Of a stretch of DNA of 64,000 nucleotides, positions 8,524 to 18,812 are shown piece by piece. A program made the position numbers and the translations under genes. The notes under the pieces were generated by a model. The model was not told where the DNA came from. It ran no database searches and worked only from the letters and a program-made list of their open reading frames with translations. The stretch is from Lineus longissimus (taxonomy: Eukaryota; Nemertea; Pilidiophora; Heteronemertea; Lineidae): positions 12,757,501 to 12,821,500 of the forward strand of contig NC_088323.1 of assembly GCF_910592395.1 (NCBI RefSeq). The letters run 5' to 3'. The stretch's first letter is position 1. Every line of letters begins with the position of its first letter.

Positions 8524-10861
8524 GTTCTGTACGCATACATCTTACTCCTCAAGGCAATAAATTCTATCATTTCGTCTCCTCCCAGCTCATCCTTAAAGTG
8601 GCCTGGAACTTTCTTCTTGCTAGTGTCGTAAAGAGGATTATCCTTTGGGTAATTACTGAAGTCGAAGTGATCCTTTAACTCTTTGAGGTCTGCTGTTAAA
8701 TCGTCTGTTTTGATCTTTAAAACGAAAGAATCCGTGTCCAAATAAAGAAGTTCTAGGTTTTTCTCACCAAAGTGAGGTTGAAGTATGTTGTAGTAGAATT
8801 CATACATCAGCAGCTTGGACAACTCCAGTACTGCAGCTCCTATGTAGATTGGTTTGTTAAACTTTATTGATGTTTTCCTCATGCAAATTCCCGCGCTACT
8901 TTCGTCAAAGATGTTAATCGATGAAAACCTGGCACTTGCCATGAAGTTCTTGGCACTTTCCCCATCTGTCACCAGTTCAATTTCTACCCTGTTCCTTACG
9001 TTTTCACATGTCTTTCCGTAGAAAGCATTGTTCATTAATTTGAAGTAATCTTTCTCGAAATCAGTAGTAGAAGCCATCCTCTTTTTAGTGTTGAAGTCGA
9101 TGTATGATTTCAACCACTTTGATTGTTTAAAACTGATGAAAGAATGGACCTTTTTCAGTATCATTCCTTGCTTTAAGTAAAACTGTAAAAGTCTGTAATG
9201 TACGATGTAGTTGGTCTTGTCCTTCTGTGTGAGGATCAATTTTTCTACCCTTGACCTCTTCTCGTCACCGAGTAACTCTTTCTGGTAAGGACTTAATTCG
9301 TCGTCGTCTATGAAAAGCGATTCTGGACAGAATGGAAAGTTCTTTGACTTGAACTTGATTTCCTCTGGATAACCTAAATCTACTTCGAAAAGATATCCTA
9401 CTTCACTGTCTTTAGGAATTGACATGATCTTCTCTTTGTTAATAGTATTATTACCGTCAAACATTTGAAAACTGCCGTAAGGCTGACTTTCCATCATTGC
9501 CCAGCCATAGAGATTATTTGCGTCTATGTACAGGAGCTTATGACTCTCATCGGCCTTGACATGTCTTGTTCCCATAACACCCGAAATTCCACCTCTTATT
9601 GCCTTTTCAAAAGTAAGTAGGATATCGGTATCGGTAAGAAGTTCGAGATTTATGTCTGTGTGTTTTAATCCGGCTAACCAGGTCAAGCCAGGTGCTGAAT
9701 AGCAGTGACAAGGATCGATCTGGAAATTGTTTAAAATTAACGTCTCTGAATTTCTCGAATAAATCAGCTAACAAAAGAACATCTGTTTTGAGGTACAGGT
9801 CGATGAACTCTCCATGATTTCTGATATTGAAATGATCCCATATATCTTTGGATTTTAGGTAAACTGAATCATCCGCCATTTCATTCTTCAATTCATCAAA
9901 GAACATAGACTTCTCTAAGTGAGTAACACTGTAACTTTCATGTGATGTGTAAAATGAATAAGGCACTGATCCTTTCTTCCTCAATAGTTTAAAATCGTCA
10001 GGATTTGGATAAGACTGTCTTGTTATCTTAAAGTCACCATCTTCCATAGATTTGGTGATGTTGTCCAATCCAGACTGTAAGAATCTGTAAGAGTCTAAAA
10101 ATTTTAAACAACCTAACTCAAATGAAATGTACTCTTCTGCATTTTTAGCAAGAAGCTTCAGTTTCTTTTGTGACCTAGACAACAATTCTCTGATGAAGAG
10201 GTGAGCATCGTAATTACTGAGATTGTGAAAAACACTGGAACGAACATGGCTTTCTTCTCGTTCAAGTTGCAAGCTTTGTAAGCAGCACCTCTGTATTCTC
10301 CATTGTAGTGATTGTGATCTTGAACTCTGTCCTCGCATAACAATTCATTGCAGTAGTAACAGTTTGTTTCTTGTGAGTATCTCACCAAATCTTCATCTGT
10401 CATGGTGAGAGGAATGTTGCATTTCAGTAGAGTTGAGAACGTCTCTTCCTTTCTGAGTAACCAGTTACAGAAAACGTCAACTACATCAGCACCTCTGTGA
10501 CAGAGATACCCACTGGGGTAGATTTGTGGATAGTCAGAGTGAACGTAAACTCCAACTGCTGACGCAATCTGTTTGAATAGTTTTTTAGTAGTAACAGTGG
10601 TAACAGTGGTAACAGTGGTATCTGTCTGAGTTGTGTTATCATTGACTGTTGTGCTTATTGCTTCGAAATCAGCATAGATTACAAAGGGAACTCTGTTCTT
10701 TAATGAGTGCTTTTCAAACTTAAGTTGTGACCATTTACTATTTGGTTGAGGCAGACTGATCTTACAGTAATCGTGTTTTCCACATTTCAATTTATGTCTT
10801 TCTAGTGTAGATTTCTTGTAAAAGTAATTCATGCATCTCCTACAAATGAATACACTATTCC

Positions 10862-12264
10862 AAGTCGAGTCAGTCAGAGACAGAGCAATCAAACGATTAG
10901 CCCTGATGAAGAAGCTTGCGGGAACCGGCTGGGGCGCTAACGCCAGGATACTCAAGCAGGTCTACACAGGATCTGTAAGACCAGTTATGGAGTATGCTTC
11001 TCAAAGCTGGGCAACAACCGCCAAAACAAACCAAGCAAAACTCGACAAAGTACAGAACTTCGGCCTGAGGATAATCCTAGGAGCTATGAAGTCGACCCCG
11101 ATTGCTGACATGGAAAGGACGGCTGGCATCGAACACAGGAGGAACCAGAAAATCCTCATCCATGGGGAGAAAATCAGACGCCTTCCAAGTCACCCTCTTC
11201 ACCCCAAGCTTGAGGAAACGCCCAAGAACCGTCTAAAACGCAAAAGTCAAAACCATCTGACTAAGAGTCTACAAGATTCGGCTTCTGAATTGCTTCAGCC
11301 AGGAAATCCAGTTGAAAACCTGCAGCCAACAGCGTGGTCCCAGCAAGAGCTCCGAGTGGAAATCCAGCCTTCAGTACCAGACCTGAGAAGTAAGGGGATC
11401 CAACTACCGGATATCCAAAAAGCTCTCACGATGGAACATATTGACCGACAATACCCACATGACAGATGGACACTAGCCTACACGGACGGATCAGCTGAAA
11501 GCGCAGTGAAAAACGGAGGAAGTGGAATCTACATAAGATACCCTTGTGGAGAAAGCTCAACCCTCTCCGTCCCTGGAGGAAAATACTGCAGCAACTTCAA
11601 AGCAGAGGTGCTAGCTATAACAACTGCCGCGAAACATCTAGCACAGTCCCAAATGACATCACCACTGATAGCCATTCTAACAGACTCACTGTCCACACTC
11701 CAAGCCCTAAGATCAGAAAACATCGAGTCAGAAATCAAAGATCTGAAAGAACTCCTCCAAGATCTCACCAGTAACCACCACGTGGTCTTGCAATGGATTC
11801 CCGCCCACTGTGGAATACCTGGAAATGAAAGGGCTGACCAACTAGCAAAAGAAGGAAGCCTACAGATCCAGCCAAATGGGAAGCAGTCATACAGAGAAAT
11901 AACAACACTCCTGAAGCAGAAATGCAGAAATGACTGGAAGAAAAGCCAGGGAAACCAACACCCCCAATCAGATCAGCTGTGGCTACTTGACCGAAAAGAC
12001 GCTACTACCATCTACCGTCTAAGAACAGGCTACTGTGGCCTGCGTGGGCATCTTAAACGTATAGGAGTAAGAGACACAGCAGAATGCCAATGCCAGACAG
12101 CAGTGCAAACACCAACGCACATCCTACAGGACTGTCCCCTGTACCAGGATTCACGAAATAGATTCTGGCCTAAGGACACGAAGGTCGAAGAAAAGCTGTG
12201 GGGAACACAGCCGGACCTTCAGGCGACAAGCCGCTTCATCTCCGCCACAGGACTGAGGTTATAG
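10862..12264 (+). pseudogene. ORF2 C-terminal part: RT thumb region, RNase H, CCHC-like motif
   Basis: The frame is open through the whole insert and ends at TAG 12262-12264. It begins after the reverse transcriptase active site, in the region with GSVRPVMEYASQSW, typical of the end of LINE reverse transcriptases. An RNase H domain follows with the four acidic residues: YTDGSAE, KAEVLAI, LTDSLSTL and NERADQLAK, plus WIPAHCGIPGNE. The tail has a C-x-C...H...C motif (ECQCQTAVQTPTHILQDC). RNase H at the 3' end places it near the I/Jockey-like LINEs that keep this domain; the exact clade is not assigned. Without endonuclease and RT core it cannot move by itself. Confidence 0.85.
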
Positions 12265-12300
12265 TACTTAGGCAGGTTGAACGCTGAAGAAGAAGAAGAA
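10862..12300 (+). mobile_element. 5'-truncated non-LTR retrotransposon in PolB
   Basis: The insert is flanked by the exact 14-bp duplication GAATACACTATTCC (10848-10861 and 12301-12314). It ends with a GAA-repeat tail (about 12286-12300) and is 5' truncated, as expected for target-primed reverse transcription. It lies opposite to PolB. Removing one duplication copy plus the insert restores continuity of the PolB frame at this site. The encoded region is the end of ORF2 including RNase H. Confidence 0.95.
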
Positions 12301-13381
12301 GAATACACTATTCCTGTCAGTCTTGAAGAATAGATTTATGTCTCTTATGTACATGAAATGATCCTTGAAATACAACAGATCGATAACATCATCATCATCG
12401 TGGTTCTTAGAGAGGTAGAGTGGTTCCAGCTTTGCGGCATAAATGCTTTTAGCCCATTCGTTCTCTAACTTGAACACATTAATCTTGATACCATTGTCTT
12501 GTTCGATCTTAGGGATATCTTTTTGAACGCACACAGGAAATGATTTGATCTTAATCTCATTTTCATACATCTTGTAGGGGTTAATTTCTGTTGCATTAAA
12601 ACCTTTTTGCCTCTCACACGAAATGCTGTCATGGTATTTGGCAGCCAAAATACTCCAAAGAAAACATTTCTCATCATTTGATTTCACATTAATTACAGCT
12701 TTAGTTCTGAATGGTAAACAAGTGTAGTGACCGCATTTACATTTCTTGTAGGAACATATCGTGAGATCGCACGACTTGATTTCATTTAAACTCAGGCCGC
12801 TTCCTTCGAAGTATCGTTCCTCAATCTCGGCCTTTATGTAGTTCAATTGACTGTTTAGGGCATTAATTGCCTGGTTTCTTGAAATTATGCTTTCCATTGG
12901 AGATTGAATAGGATAGATAGCCTTTTCGCCAGATCTGTCAAATTCAGCTTTAATTGAAATACTTATTTTATGATGGTAATCAGTTAGCTTGAAGAGAATT
13001 TCTTCCAGTTTACCTCTGTACTCGAAAACGTATTTTGCCTGTTTGCTAATTTTTAAACGAATGGTAACAACTGGTTTACCAAATTCTTTTACCACTTCGA
13101 TATACTTCACATTCTTTATGCTCTCCAATTCCTTAGCCTCGAATTCAAGTTTCTTGGTATCTTGTAGTAGAATAGGGTTAGGTAAACGCAGTGAACGAGA
13201 ACTCGAGTCTGACTGGCTTGTTAACTTGATTTGATGCCCTTCCATTCTTTGATGACCTTTGGTTTTCCTATGTGCTGAAAGATTGCTGTATGATATCTCC
13301 TTGTTACATGTTGAACAATGTATTTTCTCATTTTTATCAATCATTTCTATTTAGGATAACAAAAATTATTAAATTAAATTT

Positions 13382-14173
13382 TCAGACATTTTCAGACACT
13401 TTCAACATACATCGGGGGTGCTGATGGTAATAATGCTGATCCCAGTGATGGTGGTACCGATAATGGTTGAGGGTAATAGTGATAATGGTGATTAATTCCT
13501 GTGACTTCAGTTTCGCTATCATCTCTGTTTGTGCCATTTTTTTTCCTTCTTCTAAAAAAGTCTTCTTTAAAGATTCCACATCAACAGTTGAACTTGCCTC
13601 CCTCTGTTTTTTTCTGATGGCATTTTTCATGGAAATGTATTTTTCCTTTTCTTTGAGAATCAAGGTAAACTCATCTGTTGAAATGTGCGAATCACTCATG
13701 GCCTTACTTACCAGATCATTGATGGAGTTAAGTTTTGAAATTGCCAACATTCCAATCTTCTCATGTTTTTCAATTTTCTTCAGGATATCTTTTTTCTTCC
13801 AACTTAGGGCTGAGGAGATAATGGCGCTACCAATGGTCACTCCACCAAGTGCAAAACCTATCGGTGCTGTGATGACACCAGCCAGTGCAGACACACCAAC
13901 TGAGCCAGCCGCAACGCTTACAAAATTAAGACTATGACTAATGCCAGTAATTACGCTAAATGCTTTTTTGTACTTTGAAAATATCTTTCTTCTAAATTCA
14001 ATCTCGCTTTCTAAGAAACTCTTAACATCACATATTTGTTGTAGTCTGAAAGCCTGAGGGTTACTTTCTGTATGCTTTTCAGACCTTTCATAGTTTAATT
14101 GACTTTCAGAGTTTAAATGAATTTTAGAGTTTAAATTACTTAAATCTGGATAAACCTTGTTGTCTCCATCCAT
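13382..14173 (-). CDS. Conserved Polinton protein with glycine-rich hydrophobic segment
   Basis: The product is 263 residues. A charged helix (EIEFRRKIFSKYKKAFSVI) leads into a long Gly/Ala-rich hydrophobic stretch (about residues 85-125, SVAAGSVGVSALAGVITAPIG), then basic helices with LNSINDLVSKAMSDSHISTDEF. I recall this architecture from many Polintons, where the function is not established; membrane association is plausible. The last 35 residues are His/Tyr-rich simple sequence (HYRYHHHWDQHYYHQH) and look like recent low-complexity drift. The start was chosen at 14173 because it follows the stop of the upstream gene by a few bases. Two more copies of this start context occur at 14188-14237. 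Confidence 0.7.
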   Translation of the reverse strand: MDGDNKVYPDLSNLNSKIHLNSESQLNYERSEKHTESNPQAFRLQQICDVKSFLESEIEFRRKIFSKYKKAFSVITGISHSLNFVSVAAGSVGVSALAGVITAPIGFALGGVTIGSAIISSALSWKKKDILKKIEKHEKIGMLAISKLNSINDLVSKAMSDSHISTDEFTLILKEKEKYISMKNAIRKKQREASSTVDVESLKKTFLEEGKKMAQTEMIAKLKSQELITIITITLNHYRYHHHWDQHYYHQHPRCMLKVSENV

Positions 14174-14237
14174 TTAATTAGTGGGAATCTCCATCCATTT
14201 AATTAGTGGGAATCTCCATCCATTTAATTAGTGGGAA
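14163..14237. repeat. 25-bp x3 duplication over a stop/start junction
   Basis: Three exact 25-bp copies (14163-14187, 14188-14212, 14213-14237). Each carries, on the minus strand, CACTAA (the end of the upstream gene) followed by TTAAATGGATGGAGA (the start of the downstream gene). The whole intercistronic junction is therefore triplicated. Confidence 0.95.
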
Positions 14238-14506
14238 TAACTAGAATCAGTTGTTCTGTCATTTCTAGTGTTTAGTGTTGATCTTGCAGACACTACAGGT
14301 TTTTGAAGTACATTAAATTTTAAAGGTTTTTCTGACCCAGCAGGTTTTTCTGACCCAGCAGGTTTTTCAGGCCCAGCAGGGTTTAAAGGTTTTTCGGGAC
14401 CAGGCTCCAACTTTGACTCTTCTTCTGCCTCTAATTCTCTATGAAATCGTTCTAATCTTTCTTTCCAATTACGTGGTCGTTTTGTGTAACCCCAAGTTCT
14501 ATTCAT
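14228..14506 (-). CDS. Small Pro/Glu-rich protein, unknown
   Basis: The frame is 92 codons. An aromatic/basic start (NRTWGYTKRPRNWKERLERF) is followed by an acidic helix and then tandem PAGSEKP-type repeats (residues about 42-62). Nothing further is recognised. The stop at 14228-14230 lies within the first of the 25-bp duplications, and the start abuts the HNH gene (14507), so it belongs to the same leftward gene series. It could be a minor virion or scaffold-like protein, but nothing in the sequence proves this. Confidence 0.5.
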   Translation of the reverse strand: MNRTWGYTKRPRNWKERLERFHRELEAEEESKLEPGPEKPLNPAGPEKPAGSEKPAGSEKPLKFNVLQKPVVSARSTLNTRNDRTTDSSYSH

Positions 14507-15391
14507 TTATTTAGAGGAAGATATCTGAAAATGTCTGAAGATACCTAAAAATGTCTGAAAATCATTAAGTAGAAGGATATCATTAAATTCTGGGTTATTC
14601 CAAAAATACTTGTTTCTTATCCTTTTCCACTCGTTTATCACGTTTTGGTCTCGATAGTCAAACCAGTTTTCATTACTCTTATTGACCATAAAGTTAAATG
14701 AGCAGCTCAATTGCTCTTTGAAAATACTCCAGTCGACTGTTGAACTCTTCTGCCTGTTTTGTGTTTTAGACATTGGTCGAATGTTAAACCAAGAGTAACA
14801 CAGTTCTGGATGATCTTTGAATTCCTTTATTGGTAGAACATGGTCCAACTCCTCATCTACTATTTGTATTTGTGATAGACCCCTTTGGTAGTCTAACCAA
14901 TCCCTGAAGAACTCATTGGAACAACCTAGATGTAATTTCGAGTTATCAGGGCACTCACCTTTGGCTATTTTGTTTAGATCAACTCTGACTTTATGACTTT
15001 CTCTATTACCATTCTTATTAAGATAACCTTTGTAGTATGAATTAAAACAAGCTCTACATTCGCGTTTTTTTCCTTCTTTACCGAATTCACCATCACTTAG
15101 TAATTTCACTTCTCCACATTTACCACATTTCTTGGTTAACGTGGAACCATATAATTTACAATAATCCAGTAAATTGCCTCTTCTATTCTTATCAAATTCA
15201 CTTTCAGGTTTTGTTGCATTGCACTTAACACATTTAAATGTAGGCCCTGAAACTACTGGTTGATATCTATTAACCAGTTCCCGATTAACCGGCTCCCGAT
15301 TAGCAGGATACTGATAAACATTGACAGTACCATAATAGTTCACTGTACCATAATAGTTCACTGTTGTTTGTCCTTTCATTTGACTCTCCAT
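14507..15391 (-). CDS. Zinc-finger HNH-type endonuclease-like protein
   Basis: The product is 294 residues. The N terminus has a repeated NYYGTV segment (18-bp tandem repeat, about 15330-15365). Two zinc-binding modules follow: CVKCNATKPESEF...YC (about residues 54-80) and CGKCGEVK...ECRAC (about 89-115), a pairing common in front of HNH nucleases. The C-terminal half has HLGCSNEFFRDWLDYQ, then DHVLPIKEF and CYSWFNIRPMSKTQNRQKSS, matching the HNH layout (DH, then N, then N-x-x-K). It probably cleaves DNA. Whether it helps the element or is a passenger homing-type nuclease is unknown. Frame intact. Confidence 0.7.
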   Translation of the reverse strand: MESQMKGQTTVNYYGTVNYYGTVNVYQYPANREPVNRELVNRYQPVVSGPTFKCVKCNATKPESEFDKNRRGNLLDYCKLYGSTLTKKCGKCGEVKLLSDGEFGKEGKKRECRACFNSYYKGYLNKNGNRESHKVRVDLNKIAKGECPDNSKLHLGCSNEFFRDWLDYQRGLSQIQIVDEELDHVLPIKEFKDHPELCYSWFNIRPMSKTQNRQKSSTVDWSIFKEQLSCSFNFMVNKSNENWFDYRDQNVINEWKRIRNKYFWNNPEFNDILLLNDFQTFLGIFRHFQISSSK

Positions 15392-15499
15392 TTAAAGGAT
15401 AAAAAGTTTTTAAATTAAGGTTTTTTAGTCTTTTAGGCTTTTTATTCCTGAAATTGGTAACCATTCATTGAATTTGTCACTGTAACCTTTCCATTTCAC

Positions 15500-16538
15500 T
15501 TATCCGTATTTTTTACCTTTAGTGGTCTTGTGCCTTATTATCTTCTCGATCTTGTATTCTATTTGGTCAGGATTGGGAACATAACTTAATTCCTCCTCAT
15601 AGAAATATCCTTGAATTTCTTCCTTTTGGTAATCTTCAAGTTTGTAGACGATTGGATGAGTGAAGATTATCTGTCTTTTTTGAAAAACTTCTTCAGTGAA
15701 ATTGGGCAAGTAGCCTTTGTCGAAAATGGTCTTGTACTTTGAAATTCTTACACTGTCGCCAACCTTGTACTTTGGATCACCAAATGTCTCTTTGAGGTGA
15801 AGGCCGTAAAGGTTGTACCAGACAGTTCCCCTCAGTCTCCCTCTTTCTGGCGTCAATTGGTTTCATCCCTATTGAGGAGTGAAATGAGTTGTTGTACCCG
15901 CTCACCAATTCATCTAGGACATCGACCCACTTGTCAGTTTCCTTTGCGGTGAAGTACTTCCACATTTTATCCTTTAAAGTTCTGTTGAATCTTTCCACAA
16001 CTGCTGCCTTCTTACTTGAAAATGTAGAGAACCACTCTATGTTGTTTTCTTTTAAGAGTTTTTTGAAGTGTTGGTTGTAGAACTCATTGCCTTCGTCAAA
16101 TTGGATTTTCGTTGGTTTAGCTTCTCTGAAAATCACTTTAAATGCATCTCTGATTTCTTCTCCTCTCTTGCTCTTAATGGCCATAGCCCAAGCATAGCGA
16201 CTGAATAAGTCAATTACTGTCAAAATGAATCTGTTGCCTTTATTTTGTTTCTCAAATTTTTGCATGTCCACAAGATCTGCTTGCCATTGTTGATCGATGT
16301 AAGATACCATTGTCTTTCGGAACGTAAATTTCTTAATGGCCGGTTTGTGTAGTTGGTGAGTTGGTAGTGTGTCTAGAAATTCTTTTACTTCCTTGTACCT
16401 GACCAATTTTTTATCTTCCCTTACTTTTTTCCATATCTTACCTAATGAACTGTAAGCCACAGGACTTTCAGGATTGAAGTACAAATCTCTCATATACCGT
16501 TCGATACTATCTGGGTCTTTTAGTTCTGTTTTACTCAT
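15500..16538 (-). pseudogene. INT: Polinton integrase (INT), frameshifted before the C-terminal domain
   Basis: The main frame (16538-15777) carries the retroviral-type rve core: D88 in QWQADLVDM, D148 in IQFDEGNEF and E182 in AAVVERFNRT, with a zinc-free N-terminal helical part. It would join the element ends to target DNA and give the 6-bp duplication. The C-terminal SH3/chromo-like domain (KYKVGDSVRISKYKTIFDKG, then YKLEDYQKEEIQGYFYEEEL) is in another frame (15856-15500), so a frameshift falls close to 15840. The start at 16538 is supported by its position in the divergent region with the ATPase. A second copy of the same start context lies at 16571-16591. Confidence 0.93.
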
Positions 16539-16591
16539 TTAAATTCTGAATTGATATCGGGCAATTTAAATTCTGTTTTACTCATTTAAAT
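16524..16591. repeat. 21-bp duplication in the divergent INT/ATPase start region
   Basis: The 21-bp segment 16524-16544, which includes the INT start codon (16536-16538), recurs at 16571-16591. The second copy ends at the ATPase start (ATG 16590). The 50-bp spacer between the two divergent genes must hold both promoters. Confidence 0.9.
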
Positions 16592-17204
16592 GAAGGCAAA
16601 AGACATACTAGTTTTCGGTCCACACAACATGTTGATTTCAGGAGTCACCAATTGCGGTAAGACTCATTTTGCTCTTGACCTCTTAGAGAAGGAATATCGT
16701 CATAAGTTCCAGAACATAGTCATTTTCTGTCCCACTTACTTCAGAAACAAGACGTACAATAGGAGATGGATTTACGAAGACAAGAATGTTTTCATTGTCA
16801 ATCCAATTGCCGTAGCCAATAATTTAGACCCTGTGCTTCAATTTGCCACCATGGCCTTCGAAGGATCACAGACATTATTCATCATTGATGACTGTGCTAA
16901 TTTGAGAGACACAAAGAAGAAGGTGTCTGAGTTATGTAATCTTGCCTTTTCTGGCAGGCACTACAATCTGACTGTTTGGTTACTCGTTCAGAAGTACAAC
17001 TCTGTTGTTAAGGACTTCAGAGAGAACATAAGGGTTTTAGTCCTGTTTTTCAACAAGGATGAATCGGCAATGAAAGATGCCTTAGAAGAAAATAGTGTTA
17101 TCCCTAAAGACCAGAGGCAAAAATACATAGATGCCCTTAAAAAGACGAAAGGATCTAAATTAATCATAAGACTAGAACACCCGTATGGTTTTATTCACGT
17201 TTAG
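16590..17204 (+). CDS. ATP: FtsK/HerA-type genome-packaging ATPase
   Basis: The product is 204 residues with an intact frame. Walker A is at residues 18-25 (GVTNCGKT) and Walker B at about 95-101 (TLFIIDDC). The later SGRHYNLTVWLLVQKYNSV segment matches the sensor region of A32-like packaging ATPases of Polintons and large DNA viruses. It would pump the genome into the capsid. It is the only plus-strand gene in the right three quarters of the element and is transcribed divergently from INT, so the two probably share a 50-bp bidirectional control region. Confidence 0.93.
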   Translation: MKAKDILVFGPHNMLISGVTNCGKTHFALDLLEKEYRHKFQNIVIFCPTYFRNKTYNRRWIYEDKNVFIVNPIAVANNLDPVLQFATMAFEGSQTLFIIDDCANLRDTKKKVSELCNLAFSGRHYNLTVWLLVQKYNSVVKDFRENIRVLVLFFNKDESAMKDALEENSVIPKDQRQKYIDALKKTKGSKLIIRLEHPYGFIHV

Positions 17205-17226
17205 TCTTTTTTCTTATTCTTTTTCC

Positions 17227-17664
17227 TTATTCTTTCTTCTTCTTTCCAACAAAATAGTAAATCCCAAAACCCAAGACGCTCATTCCTAAAATGATCCAAA
17301 GGTATTCGTAATTCTTCATTTCATCGCTGGGCTTGTAGTAATCGCTCAATTGTGGTTGTCTAGGAATGGTAATTCCATTATGTGGGTTTAAACTGTTGTA
17401 CACTGAAAGTGCGGCGTCGGCATTTTTGAAGTCAATTGCCGCTTCATGTTCTCTCTTTAATTCAAGGTTAACGAGGTCAATGGTACTTTTCCTATGCTCA
17501 TCCCATTCTGTGGATGCTCTTTGCAATTGCTCTTCAGCTAAATTATGTCTCTTTATTTCAGTCTCGTAGCCATTCTTGTCTAGTGCTTTAAAAAGGTATC
17601 CAGAACCGGTGAAGGCTAAACCATTCACCAGTGCAGAACCAATCATCATAGCTATGCCTGCCAT
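17227..17664 (-). CDS. Small two-helix membrane protein, unknown
   Basis: The product is 145 residues. An N-terminal hydrophobic segment (GIAMMIGSALVNGLAFTGSGYLF) is followed by a charged helical middle with heptad-like spacing (about residues 35-85), then a Pro-rich linker and a C-terminal membrane helix (YLWIILGMSVLGFGIYYFVG) ending in KKKKE. I recall similar small proteins next to the jelly-roll gene in other Polintons; no function is known to me. Frame intact; start at 17664. Confidence 0.65.
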   Translation of the reverse strand: MAGIAMMIGSALVNGLAFTGSGYLFKALDKNGYETEIKRHNLAEEQLQRASTEWDEHRKSTIDLVNLELKREHEAAIDFKNADAALSVYNSLNPHNGITIPRQPQLSDYYKPSDEMKNYEYLWIILGMSVLGFGIYYFVGKKKKE

Positions 17665-17680
17665 TTAGTTTAGCCAAAAT

Positions 17681-17722
17681 GAGTAAAAAATCAGGCGCAG
17701 TGAGTAAAAAATCAGGCGCAGT
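17681..17722. repeat. 21-bp x2 duplication over the jelly-roll stop codon
   Basis: Copies 17681-17701 and 17702-17722 are identical and are followed by a partial third copy. Each contains the codons for THCA-stop on the minus strand. The actual stop is at 17712-17714. Confidence 0.95.
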
Positions 17723-18475
17723 GAGTAAAGGTCAATTGGTACTGTACATCAAAACCATTAAGGTCGATAATGCCATTGTTTTCATCTGTTAGACGAATAT
17801 TCAACTTGCCAACACTTGATTTGCACGGAATTTCCATGTTATCCCCAAAGGAATATGCTATCATATCTCCAAAGTTAGATTCTTTTATTGGTCTAGTGGC
17901 TAAGACATCTGATGGCTTGCCATTGCTCATTACATTGTTGACGATGTCACAGTGGAAAACAAAATAGTCCATTGGTCTAAAATTTATGGGCCTATCGCTT
18001 ACAAACACGCCCTTTGTTAATTCACCTACATCTAAGATATCAGCATCTAAGGGGTAAGGCCATTCCGGTTTAAAGCCAAATAATTCATTGCTTTTACCAG
18101 GAAAGTAGATCTGGAAATACTCCCCATTTTTTCTCTTAAGCATCTTCATCACTGTCCTACCAGTGGGCTCATCAAAATAAAACTTAACAACATTTTTGCT
18201 TAAACTATTTTCTTTCAATTCATTTGCAAACATCTTTGAAAAGCTTTCTAGGTCATAGAGACCATCGGGTATTTTAATCACTGTCAACGAATATCCCTTT
18301 AACTTAATTTCGTTATTTTGTTTTGCTTCACTTATGTTGTAGAATGTACAAGGTATTCCTGCATATGTCAAACTGACGCTAATGACATTCTGAATTTCAG
18401 TGTTAAGATGTATGGTAAATCATGTGATTTCTGTTCTGGGTAGTCACTGGAATTAATGTACACCACGGTTTTCAT
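17712..18475 (-). pseudogene. PX: Minor capsid/penton-type single jelly-roll protein (PX), one frameshift
   Basis: ATG at 18475 opens a frame (KTVVYINSSDYPEQKS) that runs into a stop near 18370. The continuation (LTYAGIPCTFYNI and onward to 17712) is in another frame, with the shift at about 18400-18407. The remaining 219 residues are open and have the RPINFRPMDYF, GKPSDVL and RLTDENNGIIDLNG motifs of the Polinton minor capsid protein, which forms capsid vertices. Total length is 764 bp, one base off a multiple of three plus two, consistent with a single indel. A paralogue lies at 7381-8115. Confidence 0.8.
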
Positions 18476-18491
18476 TTACTGTACTTAAATT

Positions 18492-18728
18492 CTACTTGAT
18501 TATGTTTCTGGGTAAAATACCTTGATCGTAAAAGTATTCCAATGTTACATTACTTACTGCTACAATTCCGCCAAGTTTAAGAATCTCTTCTAAGTTTGCC
18601 TGACTTGGAGGGCCAATGGCAATTCTCAAGAATCTCTTAAGTAAATATGAGTAACCAATTGTTGCCGTTGCTAATAGCACACTTTGGTACAGTGTATTGA
18701 TGATTTCCTTCCTTCCTGGTGTTTCCAT
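18492..18728 (-). CDS. Small membrane protein, unknown
   Basis: The product is 78 residues with two hydrophobic helices (LYQSVLLATATIGYSYLL and ILKLGGIVAVSNVTLEYF). It is tightly packed between PX and the major capsid gene on the same strand. I recall similar 75-80 residue proteins in this position in Polintons. Frame intact; function unknown. Confidence 0.65.
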   Translation of the reverse strand: METPGRKEIINTLYQSVLLATATIGYSYLLKRFLRIAIGPPSQANLEEILKLGGIVAVSNVTLEYFYDQGILPRNIIK

Positions 18729-18750
18729 TTATTTAACTGTAAAATAATCT

Positions 18751-18812
18751 TAATGTTGCAAGTTAACAATCCTAATGTTGCAAGTCAAAATTAATGATCT
18801 TAATGTTGCAAG
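18751..18812. repeat. Three copies of the major-capsid stop context
   Basis: TAATGTTGCAAG occurs at 18751-18762, 18773-18784 and 18801-18812. On the minus strand this is the coding end LQH-stop of the capsid gene. The functional stop is at 18800-18802; two spare copies follow downstream. Confidence 0.9.

Larger units (their letters stand above)
8193..13344 (-). pseudogene. POLB: Protein-primed family B DNA polymerase (POLB), interrupted
   Basis: Read leftward, the gene starts at 13344 with a C2H2 finger (CSTCNKEISYSNLSAHRKTKGH) and continues to the insertion at 12300; it resumes at 10861. A second finger (CRRCMNYF) precedes the exonuclease motifs YADFEA, HNLSNYDAH and YLKTDV. Polymerase motifs follow: YIDANNLYGWAM (A), KLMNNAFYGKT (B) and YLDTDS (C). 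Total coding length without the insert is about 1,240 codons, normal for Polinton PolB, which replicates the element using a terminal-protein primer. Breaks: the non-LTR insert at 10862-12300; a frameshift in an A-run at 10228-10232 just before the HNLS motif; another near 9721-9727. The catalytic aspartates are otherwise preserved. A repeat cassette (8464-8523) is tolerated in frame. Confidence 0.93.

Noticed and set aside
12268-12300. Phe-run C terminus of the N-terminal PolB fragment (VFFFFFFSVQPA)
   Set aside because: It is read from the GAA tail of the inserted retroelement and is not PolB sequence.
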